Source: an uncultured Dorea sp. (GTDB lineage Bacteria; Bacillota; Clostridia; Lachnospirales; Lachnospiraceae). From it: a stretch of DNA of 32,945 bases. A program made the position numbers and the translations under genes. This document shows, piece after piece, positions 30,769 through 32,945 of the stretch (its first letter is position 1; the number at the start of each line of letters is the position of its first letter). The stretch is taken from positions 1 to 32,945 of the forward strand of contig CANSCI010000022.1 in NCBI GenBank assembly GCA_947645355.1. Reading direction: 5' to 3'. Below the pieces are notes generated by a model. That model ran no database searches. It had not been told where the DNA came from and was given only the letters and a program-made list of their open reading frames with translations.

Positions 30769-30841
30769 AGTAAATAAACCTATTATGTATTGATGATTAT
30801 TGGCATACCGTCTCACTGGCTTGCGTACCATAAATTGATAC

Positions 30842-30911
30842 AATGCACCCTTTGAGCGTTGAGGGTGCATTTTTAACGATTACCCATACTCAAAAAACGA
30901 TAGGGTGCATT
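30842..30911 (+). promoter_or_regulatory. Terminator hairpin with a duplicated right arm upstream of the flavodoxin gene
   Basis: AATGCACCCT (30842-30851) pairs perfectly with AGGGTGCATT (30862-30871), which runs into TTTT, as in an intrinsic terminator. An identical AGGGTGCATT recurs at 30902-30911, exactly 40 bp later. It could pair with the same left arm instead. The second copy is 76 bases before the flavodoxin start. The interval 30739-30986 has no gene I can support. Confidence 0.6.
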
Positions 30912-30986
30912 TGTTTCGGATTTATGATATTCTATGGTAAAACACAGCGATAAAATATGATTTTCAGGAAAGGTGAGGTATTGATT

Positions 30987-31466
30987 ATGAGTAAGGTATT
31001 AGTAGCGTATTTCAGTGCCAGCGGCGTAACAGCGAAACTGGCGAAGCGGCTTGCAGAGGCTATCGGAGCAGATTTACATGAGATTCAGCCGGAGGTTCCA
31101 TATACGGATGCTGATCTGGACTGGATGAATAAAAAGAGCCGCAGCAGTGTGGAGATGAATGATAAGTCATTCCGGCCTGCTGTTGCAAATAAAGTGGAGA
31201 ATATGGAGCAGTATTCCGTGATTTTCACAGCCTTCCCTATCTGGTGGTACGTTGCCCCGACCATTGTGAACACGTTTTTGGAGCAATACGATCTGACTGG
31301 TAAGACGATTATCCCGCTGGCAACTTCGGGCAGCAGCGGTATGGGGAACACAAACAAGGAGCTGGCGGTTTCCTGTCCGGGAGCAGAATTAAAGGAAGGA
31401 AAGAGATTCTCTGCGGATGCAAGTGCGGAAGAACTGAAAGTATGGGCAGAAGGATTCGGGATTTAA
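30987..31466 (+). CDS. Flavodoxin-family protein
   Basis: A 159-residue FMN-binding electron carrier or quinone/flavin reductase of the flavodoxin fold. The phosphate loop is AYFSASGVTAKLA, the first-aromatic region is FPIWWYVAPTIVNTFLE and the second loop is PLATSGSSGMGNT. AGGTGAGG is 8 bases before ATG 30987, so the longer form from 30957 is not favoured. It is a cytoplasmic single-gene unit, preceded by a hairpin with a duplicated arm. The physiological partner is unknown; flavodoxin-4-like proteins of this size are common in gut Firmicutes. Confidence 0.9.
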   Translation: MSKVLVAYFSASGVTAKLAKRLAEAIGADLHEIQPEVPYTDADLDWMNKKSRSSVEMNDKSFRPAVANKVENMEQYSVIFTAFPIWWYVAPTIVNTFLEQYDLTGKTIIPLATSGSSGMGNTNKELAVSCPGAELKEGKRFSADASAEELKVWAEGFGI

Positions 31467-31599
31467 GATACATAGGTAAGACAAACAAAGTTATCAATAT
31501 AGTCCTATAAAGTTATCTTTCATGACAACGAATAATAAGAAATCTATGGTAACATCCTACCCGTAGTGGTAAATTGTTCTACAGGAAAGGGTGCGAAAC

Positions 31600-32019
31600 A
31601 TGGAAAATGAAGTATACGAAAAGGACTATGGAGAGGAATTCCGGGAGAGAAGCGATAAGGCAAAGGGAAAGGATTTTCTGGACACCTTGATGGATGTTGG
31701 ATTCTTTCAGGTGTATAAAGAAGAAATGGACAAAATCCCAAAGCGTGTGGTTCCCAAAGAAAAAGAAGATTATGAATACCTGCTTGGGGAGTGTGACGCT
31801 TATGTCAGGCAATTTGGCGGGAAAATCCGGGGCGAGGTGGATTACCAGAAATGGCAGGCGACCATTGATTTGTATCAGTCACATTTTGAGTTCTGTGACA
31901 GGGAGGCACTGACGCTGCTAAAAGAAATCGCAGAACGGGCGGAGAATGTAACGTTTTCAATTAAGGACGGGCTGTTGCGGATGACCATATTCATTGGATA
32001 TTTTGATGAGGTGTATTAA
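31600..32019 (+). CDS. Unrecognised acidic protein of 139 residues
   Basis: I do not recognise a family. The protein is soluble, highly charged and mostly helical in appearance (KDYGEEFRERSDKAKGKDFLDTLMDVGFFQVYKEEMDKIPK). It ends in a more hydrophobic strand, LLRMTIFIGYFDEVY. No cysteine pair, membrane segment or nucleotide motif is visible. ATG 31600 follows AGGAAAGGG at a workable distance; a GTG at 31591 is less likely. Directly downstream lie remnants of a conjugative element, so the gene may be cargo or an accessory gene of that element. This is inference from position. Confidence 0.6.
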   Translation: MENEVYEKDYGEEFRERSDKAKGKDFLDTLMDVGFFQVYKEEMDKIPKRVVPKEKEDYEYLLGECDAYVRQFGGKIRGEVDYQKWQATIDLYQSHFEFCDREALTLLKEIAERAENVTFSIKDGLLRMTIFIGYFDEVY

Positions 32020-32120
32020 GGATGAGGGCATCTGTCAGTATTGATAATGACTGGCGGGTGCTTTTTTTTCATGAAGATATGGTATGCTGTAAGAAATCAA
32101 TTAGCCGGAGGTACGGAGCT

Positions 32121-32325
32121 ATGGACAATCAGCGGAATTTACTGGATTATGAGACGATCAAGGGAGCTGTCCACAGTGAAGGAGAAGCAGCCGGATGGAA
32201 GTGTGAGAATTTATGTGGATGAGGATTTGAAACAGAAGATAGCATTGAAGCTGCTGGAGGAGATACCAAATTTTCCGTTGGAGGAAACGGAGAGGATAGC
32301 GAAAGAGGAAACGGAGGGTCTTTGA
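32121..32325 (+). pseudogene. Internally deleted, frameshifted HTH protein of a conjugative element
   Basis: ATG 32121, preceded by GGAGGTACGGAG, starts MDNQRNLLDYETIKGAVHSEGEA. This is the N-terminus of small sigma-70-like HTH proteins of Tn916/Tn1549-type elements. In the next frame the family's C-terminus follows at once: QPDGSVRIYVDEDLKQKIALKLLEEIPNFP, ending at 32325. The central helix-turn-helix part, usually several tens of residues, is missing, and the frame changes at the join near 32190. It is a relic produced by an internal deletion. A short hairpin-like region and weak promoter signals lie at 32022-32120. Confidence 0.65.
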
Positions 32326-32502
32326 AACACACCCATCCTGGGTTCTTTCCCAATCCGCAATCTACGAAGCGGTCTGGAAGAAGCCGGAAGATAAGTGTCA
32401 GGCTGCAGTAGTAAATGTGATGAGTAGCATTAGAAGGAAGATCGGGGGTGGCATATAGAGACTGTGGTTGGCAGCGGATATCGGTTTGTGGGGTGGGAAT
32501 AG
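32318..32502 (+). pseudogene. Relic of a response-regulator DNA-binding domain
   Basis: No receiver domain is present. One frame reads THPSWVLSQSAIYEAVWKKPEDKCQAAVVNVMSSIRRKIGGG and stops at TAG 32456-32458. A second frame continues IETVVGSGYRFVGWE and ends at TAG 32500-32502. Together these are the typical winged-helix end of OmpR/VanR-type regulators: an EAVW helix, a recognition helix ending S-RRKI, and a terminal GYRF hairpin. The domain is split by one frameshift near 32452. It lies directly upstream of an intact response regulator gene and may be the remains of a paralogue. Confidence 0.7.
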
Positions 32503-32505
32503 AGA

Positions 32506-32541
32506 CAGAGATAGCTTTATGGAGTTATCTCTGCGTTTTTT
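32506..32541 (+). terminator. Intrinsic terminator after the relics
   Basis: CAGAGATAGCT (32506-32516) pairs with AGTTATCTCTG (32523-32533), with one wobble, around a 6-base loop. CG and six T residues follow. It is a clean terminator that isolates the intact response regulator from upstream transcription. A TATACT at 32632-32637 is the likely -10 of the next gene; no convincing -35 pairs with it. Confidence 0.75.
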
Positions 32542-32665
32542 AGAAATATAACTTGGATATACTCTCTATCAGAGTTAACATAGAAAAAGAGGAAATTTTC
32601 CTGTTGTAACATTTCACGGACATTTGCCTGTTATACTATCTGCAAAAAGCAAAGGAAGTGAGAAT

Positions 32666-32945
32666 ATGAAGCAGATTTTAATTGTCGAGGACGACAGTTT
32701 TTTGAATAAGATGTTGGCCTATAACCTGACCGCAGATGGCTACGGTGTGACTTCTGCCCTAAATTCCAGAACCGCAGCCGAAACCATCCGCCAGCGGGAA
32801 TTCGATTTAGTGCTGCTGGATATCAACCTGCCGGACGGGAACGGTTTTGAGCTATGCAAGCTGATAAAGCCCCAGCACCCAGACACCATAGTAATTTTCC
32901 TGACCGCCAACGATCAGGAGAGCGACCAGATACGGGGCTATGAGG
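32666..32945 (+). CDS. Response regulator receiver domain, truncated by the window end
   Basis: The open frame from ATG 32666 runs off the right edge after 93 codons. It is a receiver domain: IVEDDSF at the start, the phospho-acceptor aspartate in LLDINLPDGNGF and LTANDQESDQIRGYE at the edge. AAGGAAG lies upstream. It is probably an OmpR-family regulator of the VanR/BceR kind found on clostridial conjugative elements, but the DNA-binding half is out of view. Its codons use more C and G at third positions than the core genes, suggesting foreign origin. The relic at 32318-32502 just upstream has a matching C-terminal domain type. Confidence 0.85.
   Translation, partial: MKQILIVEDDSFLNKMLAYNLTADGYGVTSALNSRTAAETIRQREFDLVLLDINLPDGNGFELCKLIKPQHPDTIVIFLTANDQESDQIRGYE

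Overview
The window looks like a low-to-mid GC Gram-positive gut anaerobe, most likely a Lachnospiraceae member (Clostridium scindens / Dorea / Blautia type). The support is strong AGGAGG ribosome-binding sites, the mutS2 - response regulator - sensor kinase arrangement, YhaM and RumA-type housekeeping genes, and clostridial variants of PssA and type-II-like phosphatidylserine decarboxylase. Species is inference. I worked by eye, so all homology calls are motif recognition.

Layout. (1) 1-6108 is a sugar locus. A LacI-type regulator reads leftward. A lipoprotein binding protein, two permeases and a cytoplasmic GH32 fructosidase read rightward. The divergent control region holds two good promoters and a striking set of 12-bp GTAACCGGTAAA repeats. 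(2) 6183-10333 has a two-component system, then a VTT/DedA-like membrane protein and both enzymes of phosphatidylethanolamine synthesis (pssA, psd). An 11-bp direct repeat resembling a response-regulator box lies between the two parts. (3) 10522-15182 is a four-carbon acid-sugar catabolic cluster. A divergent triosephosphate-isomerase paralogue with an altered loop 6 faces a PdxA2-type dehydrogenase, a DUF1537 acid-sugar kinase and a KdgT-family permease. The predicted route is import, phosphorylation, oxidation and decarboxylation to dihydroxyacetone phosphate.

(4) 15305-19665 has a YcxB-like protein, then a MetQ-MetN-MetI type ABC importer and a zinc-dependent URO-D/MtaA-family methyltransferase. 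The metQ-like and methyltransferase genes each carry one in-frame TAA with the downstream frame intact. The methyltransferase's stop codon lies inside a perfect 22-bp-arm palindrome that recurs in diverged form near 27.5 kb. (5) 19852-29013 is mostly core: a DeoR regulator, a leftward mutS2-RR-HK operon, then rightward a membrane-anchored PDZ protein whose trypsin-like triad appears lost, YhaM exoribonuclease and a 23S rRNA uracil methyltransferase.

(6) 29014-32945 is accessory. It has a 19-20 bp tandem repeat, a small HTH protein preceded by two palindromes 31 bp apart that overlap its promoter, a GNAT acetyltransferase, a DUF1810 protein, a flavodoxin and an unrecognised protein. It ends in the debris of a mobile element: an internally deleted conjugative-element HTH gene and a response-regulator C-terminus without its receiver. 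An intact response regulator then runs off the window end.

The best leads for something undescribed are the tandem LacI operator array, the atypical isomerase in the acid-sugar cluster, the double-operator HTH gene, the triad-less PDZ protein, and the doubly interrupted transporter/methyltransferase cluster.
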